Positions 55,272 to 64,000 of a stretch of 64,000 bases of DNA are shown here, one piece after another. The notes below the pieces were generated by a model. The model searched no databases and was not told where the DNA came from. It saw nothing but the letters and a program-made list of their open reading frames with translations. Every line of letters begins with the position of its first letter. Within the stretch, counting starts at the first letter, position 1. The translations under genes and the position numbers were made by a program. The stretch lies in assembly GCF_007752935.1 (NCBI RefSeq), contig NZ_CP036319.1:558001-622000 (forward strand), in the 5' to 3' direction. The DNA comes from Crateriforma conspicua (lineage in GTDB: Bacteria; Planctomycetota; Planctomycetia; Pirellulales; Pirellulaceae).

Positions 55272-55583
55272 ATGTTCATCGCCAAAGTCACCGGTTCGGT
55301 CGTCGCAACACAGAAGGTCGGTTCCATGACCGGCCACAAGTTGCTGGTCGTTGAACCCTATCGATTGGAACCGGACCAGCGGCAATCGCTGGTCACCACC
55401 GGCCGGACGTTCATTGCCGTCGACACGATCGGCGCCGGGGAGAACGACTTTGTGCTGATCACCCAAGGCAGCAGCGCACGTCTGACGCCGGAGACAAAAA
55501 CTTTACCCATCGACGCGGTCATCATTGGCATCGTCGACAAGGTGCACATCGACGACCGCGAAGTCAGTGTTGATCGCGATTGA
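55272..55583 (+). CDS. BMC-P (EutN/CcmL) shell vertex protein 1
   Basis: A 103-residue pentamer-forming shell protein (PF03319) starting at ATG 55272: 'MFIAKVTGSVVATQKVGSMTGHKLLVVEPY' and 'FIAVDTIGAGENDFVLITQGSSARLTPETKTLPIDAVIIGIVDKVHI'. It caps vertices of the icosahedral shell. It is the most canonical of the three BMC-P proteins in the operon. Confidence 0.96.
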   Translation: MFIAKVTGSVVATQKVGSMTGHKLLVVEPYRLEPDQRQSLVTTGRTFIAVDTIGAGENDFVLITQGSSARLTPETKTLPIDAVIIGIVDKVHIDDREVSVDRD

Positions 55584-55653
55584 CGCGATCGGTCGCTGAT
55601 GGTGGCGTTCTTGAACCCGACACAACCACGAAACCGAATCCCAAGTTCCTGAC

Positions 55654-57099
55654 ATGCAATTCGACGAAAACCTGATCCGCAACGTTGTGTCCCAGGTGCT
55701 GGCGGAGGTCGGCCCGATGCCGACCGCCAATGGCAGCGTTGCCTTGCGACCCGATTCGGCCCCTGCATCGGCCGGACAGCACGGCGTTTTTTACGACGCC
55801 GAATCCGCGGTCGCAGCCGCTCGCGAAGCGTTCGAACAACTGCGACGCGGGACGATGGAAGACCGCAAGCAGATCATCGAAATCATTCGCCGGATCAGCA
55901 TCGCCCAGTGCGAAGAACTGGGACTGATGGAGATGGACGAAACCCAGGTGGGGCGTCCCGAGCACAAGATCGAAAAGCTTCGCACGCTGGGCGAACGATC
56001 GCCGGGCGTGGAAATGTTGGAAACCAAAGCGTTCAGCGGTGACCACGGGCTGGCCATCATCGAACGTGCCCCGTTCGGTGTCATCGCCGCGATCACCCCG
56101 GTCACGCACAGCTTGCCCACCATCACGGGCAACGCCGTCAGCATGATCGCCGGCGGCAACGCCGTGGTGGTCAACCCGCACCCGTCGGGCAAACGGGTCG
56201 CCGCCGAGGGAGTTCGACGATTCAACGAAGCGATTGCTCGCGAAGTCGGTATCGACAACTTGATCTGCGTCATCGCCGAACCGACGTTGGAATCGGCCGA
56301 TGCGTTGTTCAAGCATCGTGATGTCGCCTTGATCTGTGTCACCGGTGGACCGGCCGTCGGTCGTGCGGCGCTGAACAGCGGCAAGCGGGCGATCGTCGCC
56401 GGACCGGGGAACCCGCCGGTGGTGATCGACGAAACCGCCGACTTGGACAATGCCGCCCGCTGCATCATTCAAGGGGCATCCTATGACAACAACTTGCTGT
56501 GCATCGCTGAAAAGGAAGTCTTCGTCGTCGAAAGCGTTTTCGACGCGATGATGGATGCAATGCGGCGTGCCGGTGCTGTTCAGCTGGACGCGGCACAAAT
56601 CGATGCCTTGACCGCGAAAGCCATCACCACCGCCGGTGACGATCATCACCACGTCGCCGCCAAGGAATTGATCGGCAAGAACGCGAGCGTTTTGGCCGCC
56701 GCCGCCGGAGTCCAGGTTCCCGATTCGACGGAACTGGTCTACGGCGAAACGGATGAAAATCATCCCTTTGTCAGCGTCGAACAGATGATGCCGTTCGTGC
56801 CATTCGTTCGCGCCCGTGACGTGGACCACGCGATCGCCCTGGCCAAGCACTACGAACACGGCTTCCGTCACACCGCGATCATCCACAGTCGCAACGTTCG
56901 CAACATGACCAAGATGGGCCGCGAACTGGACACGACGTTGTACATCAAGAACGGCCCCAGCATGGCTTCGCTGGGACTGGGCGGTGAAGGCTATCTGTCG
57001 TTCAGCATTGCCGGTCCGACCGGCGAAGGCGTCACGAACCCGAACACGTTCACCCGCGAGCGCCGCTGCAGCATGATCGACGAACTTCGCGTCATCTGA
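55654..57099 (+). CDS. pduP: PduP-type CoA-acylating aldehyde dehydrogenase
   Basis: A 481-residue aldehyde dehydrogenase that converts an aldehyde plus CoA and NAD+ to acyl-CoA. The N-terminal helix [20 protein letters not shown] is a typical encapsulation peptide, separated by a Pro/Ala linker from the enzyme. The catalytic Cys283 is in '[12 protein letters not shown]', and the NAD/CoA region is '[40 protein letters not shown]'. In the published PVM model the aldehyde is L-lactaldehyde formed by the aldolase. Confidence 0.95.
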   Translation: MQFDENLIRNVVSQVLAEVGPMPTANGSVALRPDSAPASAGQHGVFYDAESAVAAAREAFEQLRRGTMEDRKQIIEIIRRISIAQCEELGLMEMDETQVGRPEHKIEKLRTLGERSPGVEMLETKAFSGDHGLAIIERAPFGVIAAITPVTHSLPTITGNAVSMIAGGNAVVVNPHPSGKRVAAEGVRRFNEAIAREVGIDNLICVIAEPTLESADALFKHRDVALICVTGGPAVGRAALNSGKRAIVAGPGNPPVVIDETADLDNAARCIIQGASYDNNLLCIAEKEVFVVESVFDAMMDAMRRAGAVQLDAAQIDALTAKAITTAGDDHHHVAAKELIGKNASVLAAAAGVQVPDSTELVYGETDENHPFVSVEQMMPFVPFVRARDVDHAIALAKHYEHGFRHTAIIHSRNVRNMTKMGRELDTTLYIKNGPSMASLGLGGEGYLSFSIAGPTGEGVTNPNTFTRERRCSMIDELRVI

Positions 57100-57135
57100 T
57101 CAAGCCGTTCCACGCCATCCTGAATTGCCACCCAT

Positions 57136-57393
57136 ATGCAAACCGCCAACGTCCTCGGATCGACCCACGCGACGATCAAGCATTCCAGCTTGACCGGTCG
57201 GCGTTTGGTCATCGTCCAGCCGTTGGGAGCGGGCGGCGACAGCGACGGCCCGCCGCTGTTGGTGGTCGATTCGATGGGGACGCGCAAAGGCGATCGCGTG
57301 ATCATTTGCAGCGACGGAAGCTATGCCCGCGAAGTGACCGGACACGAACAGACGCCGGCACGCTGGACCGTGATGGGGATCTGCGATGACTGA
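57136..57393 (+). CDS. BMC-P shell vertex protein 2
   Basis: An 85-residue EutN/CcmL-type protein: 'NVLGSTHATIKHSSLTGRRLVIVQPLG', 'PLLVVDSMGTRKGDRVIICSDGSYAREVTGHEQTPARWTVMGICDD'. It overlaps the next gene by 8 bases. It is shorter than vertex protein 1 and lacks its C-terminal extension. Three BMC-P genes in one locus is characteristic of the planctomycete/verrucomicrobial type. Confidence 0.93.
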   Translation: MQTANVLGSTHATIKHSSLTGRRLVIVQPLGAGGDSDGPPLLVVDSMGTRKGDRVIICSDGSYAREVTGHEQTPARWTVMGICDD

Positions 57394-57712
57394 ATCCCAT
57401 GTCAACACGATCGACGAAGCGTTCATACAGCGGGTCGCCCAGATGGTGATTCGTCGGTTGGCCCAAATGCAGTTGGCCGACATGACGGCGCCGGCTGCGG
57501 ACGCGTCACGCCCCGCCCCGCCGCCGCAAGCCTCGTGCGATCAAAAGATTGTCACCGATGAAACGGTGGCCGCCCGACCCGTGGGAACCACATTGGTCAT
57601 CCGACCCGACGCGATCCTGACACCGCTGGCCAAAGACACCGCCCGGCAGCGTCAGATACAGCTGGTCCGTTGCGACCCGTCCAATGGAAATCAGGCAAAG
57701 GCGACGTCATGA
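57386..57712 (+). CDS. Small BMC-locus protein of unknown function with encapsulation-like helix
   Basis: A 108-residue protein. Residues about 8-28 ('TIDEAFIQRVAQMVIRRLAQM') form an amphipathic helix similar to the lumen-targeting peptides of PduP, PduL and the aldolase here. A Pro/Ala linker follows (about 34-52, with one Cys). The last third, 'GTTLVIRPDAILTPLAKDTARQRQIQLVR', resembles the short 'D-A-x-x-T-P-x-A-x-D' segment seen in several BMC-associated proteins. It is overlapped on both sides by BMC-P genes, so it is certainly part of the locus. It could be a cargo adaptor, but the function is not known. Confidence 0.85.
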   Translation: MTESHVNTIDEAFIQRVAQMVIRRLAQMQLADMTAPAADASRPAPPPQASCDQKIVTDETVAARPVGTTLVIRPDAILTPLAKDTARQRQIQLVRCDPSNGNQAKATS

Positions 57713-57987
57713 AGCTGGCACGAACCATCGGCACTGTCACGCTTTCGCGATCTCATCCGGCGATGAAGGCCGCGCGGCTTCGCTGTGTGGAGATCGTCGA
57801 TTCGGTCCAGCGGATTGAAACGCAGCCCCTGGGTGGCGACACCGTGGTGGCTTGGGATTTATGTGGCTGTGGCGACGGCGATCTGGTCGCCCTGGCCGAA
57901 GGCCCCGAAGCCGCCCAGCCGTTTCGGCCCGACGTCAAACCGCTGGACGCATCGATCGTCGCGATCCTGGATGAAGTCGACTTGTAG
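57709..57987 (+). CDS. BMC-P shell vertex protein 3
   Basis: A 92-residue EutN/CcmL-type protein starting at ATG 57709, overlapping the previous stop (ATGA): 'KLARTIGTVTLSRSHPAMKAARLRCVEIVD' and 'VVAWDLCGCGDGDLVALAEGPEAAQPFRPDVKPLDASIVAILDEVDL'. It diverges more from the family than the other two, having a Cys-Gly-Cys-Gly in the loop where most have a Gly-x-Gly pore motif. Confidence 0.92.
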   Translation: MKLARTIGTVTLSRSHPAMKAARLRCVEIVDSVQRIETQPLGGDTVVAWDLCGCGDGDLVALAEGPEAAQPFRPDVKPLDASIVAILDEVDL

Positions 57988-58050
57988 ACGCACATCAATA
58001 CCAATCAATCATCACTGACCACTGAGTTTCACCAACCCCCGGCACCCGTC

Positions 58051-58914
58051 ATGCAAAACGTTCACAAAATCAAGCAAGACATTTGCGACATCGGTCGTCG
58101 CATCTACAACCGCCAATTCGCCGCGGCCAACGACGGCAACATCACGGTGCGTATCAGCGAAAACGAAGTGCTGTGTACACCGACGTTGCACTGCAAAGGT
58201 TTTCTGAAACCTGATGACATTGCCACGGTCGACATGACGGGCAAACAAATTTCCGGTCGCAAGAAGCGGTCCAGCGAAGCGTTGTTGCACATCGAAATCT
58301 ATAAAAACCGTCCGGATATCAAGAGCGTTGTGCACTGTCACCCGCCACACGCCACCGCGTTTGCGATCGCTCGCGAACCGATTCCACAGTGCATCCTGCC
58401 GGAAGTCGAAGTCTTCCTGGGTGACGTTCCGATCACCAAGTATGAAACGCCCGGTGGTCAAGAGTTTGCCGACACGATCATCCCGTTCGTCAGCAAGACC
58501 AACGTCATCATCTTGGCCAACCACGGTACGGTCAGCTACGGCGAAACGGTCGAACAGGCCTACTGGTGGACTGAGATCTTGGATTCTTATTGCCGGATGT
58601 TGATGTTGGCCAAGCAACTGGGCAACGTTTCGTTCTTGACCGCCGGCAAGAGCCAAGAACTGTTGGATCTGAAGGGCAAATGGGGGTTCTCCGATCCACG
58701 GAACACCGACGAGTACAAAGACTGTGACATTTGCGCCAACGACATCTTCCGTGAATCGTGGGCGGCATCCGACGTCCAGCGTCGCGCGTTCCCCGCACCG
58801 CCGGCGATCAAGGAAACGACCAAACAAGTCGCCGATGCCAACGGCATGGACGAAGACCAGTTGGTGCAACTGATCACCAACGAAGTTGTCCGCCAATTGC
58901 AGTCGGCTTCCTAG
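58051..58914 (+). CDS. Class II aldolase of the BMC (fuculose/rhamnulose-1-phosphate type)
   Basis: A 287-residue zinc aldolase of the AraD/FucA superfamily. It has 'NDGNITVRISENEVLCTPTLHCKGFL', zinc ligands in 'VVHCHPPHATAFAIA' and 'ILANHGTVSYG', and catalytic Glu in 'ILPEVEVFLGDVP'. The last 20 residues ('MDEDQLVQLITNEVVRQLQS') form an encapsulation-type helix at the C-terminus, after a linker. By the published model it splits L-fuculose-1-P or L-rhamnulose-1-P into DHAP and lactaldehyde within the shell. Confidence 0.93.
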   Translation: MQNVHKIKQDICDIGRRIYNRQFAAANDGNITVRISENEVLCTPTLHCKGFLKPDDIATVDMTGKQISGRKKRSSEALLHIEIYKNRPDIKSVVHCHPPHATAFAIAREPIPQCILPEVEVFLGDVPITKYETPGGQEFADTIIPFVSKTNVIILANHGTVSYGETVEQAYWWTEILDSYCRMLMLAKQLGNVSFLTAGKSQELLDLKGKWGFSDPRNTDEYKDCDICANDIFRESWAASDVQRRAFPAPPAIKETTKQVADANGMDEDQLVQLITNEVVRQLQSAS

Positions 58915-59042
58915 TCACATTCACGGTGCTGCCGCGCGGCCACCGGCTGCGTCGTGGCATCGTTCATCTGCTCGCGGCGGCGCATGCCATCCGCGGCCCC
59001 GGTCGCATCCATTCATCCTTTTGATTCCCCCACAACGTATCC

Positions 59043-59978
59043 ATGAAAGTTTCGATTATCGGTGGCGGCGGTTTGGTCGGTTCCTGCGCCGCGTATGCTC
59101 TGCAATGCGGCGGCCTGGCCAGCGAAATCGCTTTGCTGGACGTCAACCAAGAATTGGCGGTTGGTCAGGCGTTGGACCTGCAACACGGCGGCCCCAGCGT
59201 GGCGGATCAACGGATCGCCGGCGGAGGCTATGAGCACATTCCCGACAGCGACATCATCTGCATCACCGCGGGCTTGCGCCGAAAGCCCGATGAATCGCGT
59301 TTGGACCTGATCAATCGCAACACCGATCTGTTCGTCCAGATCGTTCGTGATGTGAAGGCGGCCGGCCCCAAGTCATCGGCCATCGTGTTGGTCGTCAGCA
59401 ATCCGGTCGACATCCTGACCTACGTCGCCGCTCAGATGCTGGACCTGCCCGAATCACAAGTCATCGGGCTGGGTACGCAACTGGACACGATTCGATTCTG
59501 CAGTCTGATCGCAGAAGAATTGAACGCACCGCCGACCCAGACCCGGGCGCTGATTTTGGGTGAACACGGCGAATCCATGGTGCCGATCTGGAGTAGTGCG
59601 ACGATCGCCGGATTGCCGCTGGACAAGTACCCGGGGTGGAACCCCGCGTTGGCGAACAAGTTGTTCACACGCACCCGGGGCAGCGGCGCGGAAGTGATCA
59701 AAAGAAAAGGTGGCGCGGGATTCGCAGTGGGGATTGCCATCCGTGACTGCATCGATGCGGTCATTTTGAATCAAAACCGCGTCATGCCGGTGAGCAGCAT
59801 TCAAAATGGTTGTTACGGTATACGTGATGTCGCTCTTTCGGTGCCGACGGTCCTGGGACGTCAGGGTGTGGTCGATCGGATGGAGATCGATCTTTGGCCG
59901 AAAGAAGTCCAGGGCTTGCGACAAAGCGGCGCGTCATTAAGAAAGACGCTCGAATTGGTGATGCAACGGGTAGCCTAG
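59043..59978 (+). CDS. Lactate/malate dehydrogenase-family protein of the BMC locus
   Basis: A 311-residue NAD-dependent 2-hydroxyacid dehydrogenase. It has the Rossmann start 'VSIIGGGGLVGSCAAYAL', 'VVSNPVDILTYVA', catalytic His in 'ILGEHGESMVP' and Arg in 'GTQLDTIRF'. The substrate-loop residue before 'KP' is Arg80 ('GLRRKPDESR'), which in this family indicates malate; lactate enzymes usually have Gln. It could still oxidise lactate from the BMC. It is the last gene of the operon, 128 bases after the aldolase, and has no encapsulation helix. Confidence 0.9.
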   Translation: MKVSIIGGGGLVGSCAAYALQCGGLASEIALLDVNQELAVGQALDLQHGGPSVADQRIAGGGYEHIPDSDIICITAGLRRKPDESRLDLINRNTDLFVQIVRDVKAAGPKSSAIVLVVSNPVDILTYVAAQMLDLPESQVIGLGTQLDTIRFCSLIAEELNAPPTQTRALILGEHGESMVPIWSSATIAGLPLDKYPGWNPALANKLFTRTRGSGAEVIKRKGGAGFAVGIAIRDCIDAVILNQNRVMPVSSIQNGCYGIRDVALSVPTVLGRQGVVDRMEIDLWPKEVQGLRQSGASLRKTLELVMQRVA

Positions 59979-60319
59979 GCAGTTTGGTGAACTAGGCTTG
60001 CCTGGGTACACCGATGTACAGAAGTCCGTGCTTCGGGACGGGGTGCGCAGGAGTCTAGAGAGGATGCAATTAACGGCTGCGTTCCTGTTCTTTCCTCGCA
60101 CTCCCTCCCGAAGCACGTACTTGGGCCGAACACCGCCCAGCGATTTTGTAGCCCTTCATCAAAAGAACGTTAAGGGTTAACGATCGGACTCTTCGGCTAA
60201 CCGCAGCCGATGGAAAACATGATGATTCGGTGCGCCATCAAATGGAATGCGCGTCGGCGGGCTTGCAGGAATTTTTCTTCGCCCGCCATGCTGGCGGGCT
60301 TGGGGTGTGACCGGTCGGA
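59979..60319. other. Intergenic region between convergent genes with a short hairpin
   Basis: 341 bases between the stops of the dehydrogenase and ftsH. GCCCGCCA-tgc-TGGCGGGC at 60281-60299 is a perfect 8-bp stem that may terminate both transcripts, though no U-tract follows. A related 'GCGGGCTTGC' lies at about 60258. A 60-codon frame at 59998-60180 shows no protein features and is not called. No tRNA or structured RNA was found. Confidence 0.5.
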
Positions 60320-62389
60320 CTAGATCTGGTTATCGCCGGTCGGGGCGATGTCGACGCCGGGGTTGGCCGGGGCCAGCTTGGCTCGTGGCTTTTCGGAAAC
60401 AGTGCCGGGCACCAACCATGGTCCGGTGGCGTTTTCTTTGATCAACCGGATCAGTTCTTCGTTGTCGATCGATTCGACTTCTAGCAACCGTTGGGTGACC
60501 GCTTCCAGGACTTCGCGGCGTTGTTCCAGGATATCACGGGTGTGTGAAAGCGCGTCCTCGATGATTCGCGAGACTTCCTTGTCGATCATCTTGGACATTT
60601 CATCGCTGTGGCTGGACTGATAGCCGTCGTTACCGCCACCGGCCAGGAACGGCGACCGGGTACTGCGACGCAGGTTGATGCGTCCCAACCGGCTCATGCC
60701 GTAATCCATGACCATGCTGCGGGCGATTTCGGTACAGCGTTCCAGGTCGTTTTGGGCGCCGGTGCTGATGTCTTGAAAGATCATTTCCTCGGTCAGCGTG
60801 CCGGCCAACAGCACCCGCATCTGACTTTCCAATTCGCTCTTGGTCATCAGATAGCGTTCCGATTCGGGACGTTGCATCGTGTATCCCAGGGCGGCCAGGC
60901 CGCGGGGGATGATGCTGACCTTGTGAACCGGATCGGTGTTGGGCAACGCGGCGGCGACCAGCGCGTGGCCGGCTTCGTGATAGGCGACGCGGATCTTTTC
61001 GTCCTCGTTCATCACCCGCTTCTTCTTTTCCAGTCCGGCGGTGACCCGTTCAACAGCCTCGTTGAACTGTTCCAGTCCCACGGCCGTCTTTCCGGCTCGG
61101 GCCGCCAGCAACGCGGCTTCGTTGACCAGGTTGGCCAAGTCGGCACCGACGAAGCCCGGGGTGATCGACGCGATTTCTTTCAGTTCAACGCTGTCGTCCA
61201 GGCGGACCGATTTGACATGGACTTTCAAGATTTCTTCACGACCGGCGACGTCGGGGCGATCGACCAAGACGTGGCGGTCGAAACGACCGGGACGCAGCAG
61301 TGCCGGGTCCAAGGTTTCCGGCCGGTTGGTCGCCGCGACGACGATCACGCCGCTGTTGGAATCGAAACCATCCATTTCGACCAGCAGCGCGTTCAGCGTC
61401 TGTTCGCGTTCATCGTGCCCGCCGACGATATTTCCGCTGCGGCTTTTACCCAGGGCGTCCAGTTCGTCGATGAAAATGATGCACGGCGCGCGGCTGGTGG
61501 CTTGGCTGAACATGTCGCGGACGCGGGCGGCGCCGACGCCGACGTACATTTCCACAAAATCGCTGCCGGACAGGCTGAAGAACGGTGCCCCGGCTTCGCC
61601 CGCGATCGCCCGAGCCAGCAGGGTTTTGCCGGTTCCGGGGGGCCCGACCAACAGCACGCCTTTGGGAATGCGTCCGCCCAAGGCCTGGTATTTTTCGCTG
61701 TTCTTCAGAAAGTCGACGACTTCGCGGACTTCTTCGACGGCTTCGTCGATCCCCGCGACGTCCTCGAACGAAATCGGCAATTCTTCTTCGCCGTACAGCT
61801 TGCCCTTGCTACGTGAAAACTGCATCGGTGACCCCACCCCGCTGACGCGTCGCAGCATCATGATGCCCATCACGATCAGCACGCCCAGGATCAACAGTTG
61901 AGGCCACTGGTTTTCCAGGAAACGGCTGGGGCGTTCGGTCGTCCAAACGACGCCGCTGTCGTTCAGCAAGGAGATCAGTCGCGCCTGTTCTTCATCGCTG
62001 TCCAGCGTCCGGTTGGTGACGAAGTCGACACGTTTGGCTTGGCTTTGGGTATCACTGCCGTCGGCGCCCAGTGACCGGTACAGCACCGTGCCGGTGATTT
62101 CTTCGTCGGCCACGTTGATTTCACGCAGTTGGCTGTATTCGACCAGGTCGCCGCTGGGGCGTTTGGCTTGGATCGAAATCGGTCCATCCTGCGATTCCTG
62201 GCCGGCATCGACCGGCGGGGCGACTTGCTTGCTGAGCAGTTCCATCAGATCGCGATAGCTCATCTGATGCTGCGAATTGCCGAACAGCATCGCGCTCAGC
62301 AGGATGGCCCCGGTGACCGTCAGTAGAACCAGCCAGACGTTGGATTGGTTCTTGCGATCGTTCTTTCCGCGGCGTTTGTCGTCGGCCAT
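60320..62389 (-). CDS. ftsH: ATP-dependent zinc metalloprotease FtsH
   Basis: A 689-residue membrane AAA+ protease. It has a first membrane helix at about 16-36 ('[19 protein letters not shown]'), a periplasmic domain of about 120 residues, a second helix at about 160-180, Walker A '[13 protein letters not shown]' (about 245), Walker B '[12 protein letters not shown]', the second region of homology '[25 protein letters not shown]', and zinc-binding HEAGH (about 470). The long tail '[30 protein letters not shown]' is Pro-rich. It degrades misfolded membrane proteins and regulators. Confidence 0.97.
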   Translation of the reverse strand: MADDKRRGKNDRKNQSNVWLVLLTVTGAILLSAMLFGNSQHQMSYRDLMELLSKQVAPPVDAGQESQDGPISIQAKRPSGDLVEYSQLREINVADEEITGTVLYRSLGADGSDTQSQAKRVDFVTNRTLDSDEEQARLISLLNDSGVVWTTERPSRFLENQWPQLLILGVLIVMGIMMLRRVSGVGSPMQFSRSKGKLYGEEELPISFEDVAGIDEAVEEVREVVDFLKNSEKYQALGGRIPKGVLLVGPPGTGKTLLARAIAGEAGAPFFSLSGSDFVEMYVGVGAARVRDMFSQATSRAPCIIFIDELDALGKSRSGNIVGGHDEREQTLNALLVEMDGFDSNSGVIVVAATNRPETLDPALLRPGRFDRHVLVDRPDVAGREEILKVHVKSVRLDDSVELKEIASITPGFVGADLANLVNEAALLAARAGKTAVGLEQFNEAVERVTAGLEKKKRVMNEDEKIRVAYHEAGHALVAAALPNTDPVHKVSIIPRGLAALGYTMQRPESERYLMTKSELESQMRVLLAGTLTEEMIFQDISTGAQNDLERCTEIARSMVMDYGMSRLGRINLRRSTRSPFLAGGGNDGYQSSHSDEMSKMIDKEVSRIIEDALSHTRDILEQRREVLEAVTQRLLEVESIDNEELIRLIKENATGPWLVPGTVSEKPRAKLAPANPGVDIAPTGDNQI

Positions 62390-62709
62390 GGCGTGCTACT
62401 CTGGGGCGATGCGATCAAGAGGTTCAGAATCGGTGGGGACGCCGGGGGCGCCGGTCGGTCTTCATTTTGACCCGGCATTGTTTGCCTGGACGGCCCGATC
62501 GGCAAGCGATTCCGCCGTCACGGATTTTTGGTGGACGGTCGTAGCGGTCTTGGCGATCGTTCATGATGGTGTCGGCAACTTCCGCGCCGCAAAGCGTTCG
62601 TTCACCGATCTCGGCCAAAGTTTGCCCGGCGGTGGACGTCCGGTCGATCGGAAACGACCGCGATCGCACTGCATTTTCAACTTGCCCAGACTTTCCCCCG
62701 TAAGGATCG
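62390..62709. other. Intergenic region between divergent ftsH and dxr
   Basis: 320 bases that must hold both promoters. TAAGGAT (62701-62707) lies just before the dxr ATG. No clear -35/-10 pair, inverted repeat or leader RNA was found. Confidence 0.4.
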
Positions 62710-63963
62710 ATGGCTTTTTCAGAACCTGATTCCGCCACGATGATCGACGCGACGCAATGCGAAGCCTCCGATCCGCCCGCCCGCCGGGTCTGCATCTTGG
62801 GGGCCACCGGCAGCATCGGCCGATCCACCATGGAGGTGGTGGCCCACTTGCGCAAAGTCGACCCGGAATACCGTTGGCAAGTCTGGGCGGCATCGGGGCA
62901 TCGAAACCTGGACACCTTGGCCGAAGTCGCCTTGTCGGCCGATCCGGTGCCTCGCCGCCTGGTCGCATCGTGTGCCCAGACGCACGCCCGCGTCAGTGGC
63001 AATGGTGAATCGCCGCTTGCACGATTCAGCGGTGAAATTCTGGCCGGACCCGACGCATTGGTGCGTGTCGCCACGGACCCCGAAATCGACGTCTTGGTCG
63101 CGGCCATCGTCGGACGTGCGGGGCTGGAAAGCACTTTGGCGGCGGTCCAGGAAGGCAAGCGTGTTGCGTTGGCCAACAAGGAAACGCTGGTCGTCGCCGG
63201 GCCGATCGTTCGTCAAGCGGCTCAGAAAAGCGGAGCCGAATTGCTGCCGGTCGACAGCGAACATTCCGCATTATTCCAGTGTCTGGGGGATCGCCCCGAC
63301 GACGTTGAAAAGCTGATCCTGACCGCCAGCGGTGGCCCGTTCCGCGACTGGTCGACCGAACAGATGCGTCAGGCCAGCGTCCAGTCGGCACTGAATCATC
63401 CGACGTGGGACATGGGGGCCAAAATCACCATCGATTCGGCCACGATGATGAACAAGGCGTTGGAAATCATCGAAGCCCGGTGGCTGTTCGATGTGCCCGC
63501 CGAGACGATCGAAGTCGTGGTGCACCCCCAGTCGATCGTGCATTCGCTGGTGGAATTTCGCGATCACAGCGTGATCAGCCAGTGGAGCCCGCCCGATATG
63601 CGGTTGCCGATTCAGTACGCTCTGACCTATCCGCGTCGGCTGCCGGGCGTGGCCAAACGTTGGAACCGGCAACAACCCTGTCAGCTGGACATGTTGCCGG
63701 CCGACCGAGAACGTTTTCCCGCTCTGGACTTGGGCTTCGAAGTCGCCAGGGTCGGGGGGACCGCCGGGGCGGTGGTCAATGCGGCCAATGAGGTGGCGGT
63801 CGGTCTGTTCTTGGACGGCCAAATTCGCTTTACTGACATCGTCAAGAGTTGTCACCAAGTCCTTCAGCATCACCAGTTTGACGCGTCACCGACGCTGGCC
63901 GATCTGGTTCAAATCGACCAATGGGCCCGTCGGGAAACGTTGCGGTTTGCCGATGGTCTGTGA
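62710..63963 (+). CDS. dxr: 1-deoxy-D-xylulose-5-phosphate reductoisomerase
   Basis: A 417-residue enzyme of the non-mevalonate isoprenoid pathway, converting DXP to 2-C-methyl-D-erythritol-4-phosphate with NADPH. NADPH motif: 'VCILGATGSIGRSTMEVV' (about 27-44). Metal and substrate residues lie in 'LLPVDSEHSALFQCL', 'LTASGGPFRDW', 'HPTWDMGAKITIDSATMMNKALEIIEARWLF' and 'NAANEVAVGLFLDG'. It is preceded by a 20-residue extension. Full length is present. Confidence 0.97.
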   Translation: MAFSEPDSATMIDATQCEASDPPARRVCILGATGSIGRSTMEVVAHLRKVDPEYRWQVWAASGHRNLDTLAEVALSADPVPRRLVASCAQTHARVSGNGESPLARFSGEILAGPDALVRVATDPEIDVLVAAIVGRAGLESTLAAVQEGKRVALANKETLVVAGPIVRQAAQKSGAELLPVDSEHSALFQCLGDRPDDVEKLILTASGGPFRDWSTEQMRQASVQSALNHPTWDMGAKITIDSATMMNKALEIIEARWLFDVPAETIEVVVHPQSIVHSLVEFRDHSVISQWSPPDMRLPIQYALTYPRRLPGVAKRWNRQQPCQLDMLPADRERFPALDLGFEVARVGGTAGAVVNAANEVAVGLFLDGQIRFTDIVKSCHQVLQHHQFDASPTLADLVQIDQWARRETLRFADGL

Positions 63964-64000
63964 ATCGGATCCAACGGTTGCCGGGCCGGTGGCTGGTGTG

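Noticed and set aside
53628-55466. 612-codon open frame on the minus strand opposite BMC-H 2 and ackA
   Set aside because: It crosses several well-identified genes antisense and has no recognisable features.
59998-60180. 60-codon open frame after the dehydrogenase gene
   Set aside because: No ribosome-binding site, signal or domain; short and in an intergenic region between convergent genes.
60608-61816. 402-codon open frame on the plus strand opposite ftsH
   Set aside because: Antisense shadow of FtsH with biased composition.

Overview
The window looks like chromosomal DNA of a planctomycete, probably a marine Pirellulales/Rhodopirellula-type bacterium. The evidence is a moderately high GC content, four extracellular formylglycine sulfatases, a DUF1501 Tat-type protein, small Tyr/Pro-rich secreted proteins, a solitary membrane pyrophosphatase, and above all a complete planctomycete-type (PVM) bacterial microcompartment (BMC) locus. 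No rRNA, tRNA or CRISPR array was recognised.

Region 1 (1-5.1 kb): the tail of a sugar isomerase/epimerase, a sulfatase, an Amt ammonium transporter followed by a perfect 14-bp hairpin, and an MFS exporter. Region 2 (5.2-21.3 kb): a carbohydrate utilisation locus. A XylR-type sugar-binding AraC regulator is divergent from araB-araD-araA, two SSS-type sodium symporters, two GH27-family glycosidases (the second fused to a GHL15-like domain) and a sulfatase; another sulfatase converges on it. Both GH27 enzymes lack one of the two pocket aspartates of alpha-galactosidases. Together with the L-arabinose pathway this suggests cleavage of L-arabinopyranosyl links in a sulfated plant or algal polysaccharide.

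Region 3 (21.8-29.2 kb): a tightly coupled operon of unknown purpose: an anchored Fn3-like protein, an SSS symporter, a 40-residue membrane peptide missed by ordinary ORF length limits, an ATCase-like carbamoyltransferase with an altered acceptor site, a class II asparagine synthetase homologue, an M20 N-carbamoyl amidohydrolase and a cysteine hydrolase. This is the best candidate for an undescribed pathway. Region 4 (29.3-41.6 kb): an ABC transporter pair, a thioredoxin-like protein, a DUF1501 protein, trpD, a membrane pyrophosphatase, DNA-3-methyladenine glycosylase I, a sulfatase and a YceH (DUF480) protein.

Region 5 (41.6-45.0 kb): nested mobile DNA. A ~1.7 kb transposon with 18-bp terminal repeats and a 9-bp target duplication sits inside one of two tandem copies of an intergenic repeat, and is itself interrupted by an IS3-family element. 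Region 6 (45.0-51.3 kb): a Ca2+/cation antiporter, a GyrA/ParC-type topoisomerase subunit, two small secreted proteins and an SDR oxidoreductase.

Region 7 (51.6-60.0 kb): the BMC operon: DeoR regulator, PduL, two hexamer shell proteins, AckA, three pentamer shell proteins, PduP-type aldehyde dehydrogenase, a small protein with an encapsulation-like helix, a class II aldolase and a lactate/malate dehydrogenase. By the published model for this organelle type, the aldolase splits fuculose- or rhamnulose-1-phosphate to lactaldehyde, which is oxidised to lactyl-CoA, lactyl-phosphate and lactate inside the shell. Region 8 (60.3-64.0 kb): convergent ftsH and divergent dxr.
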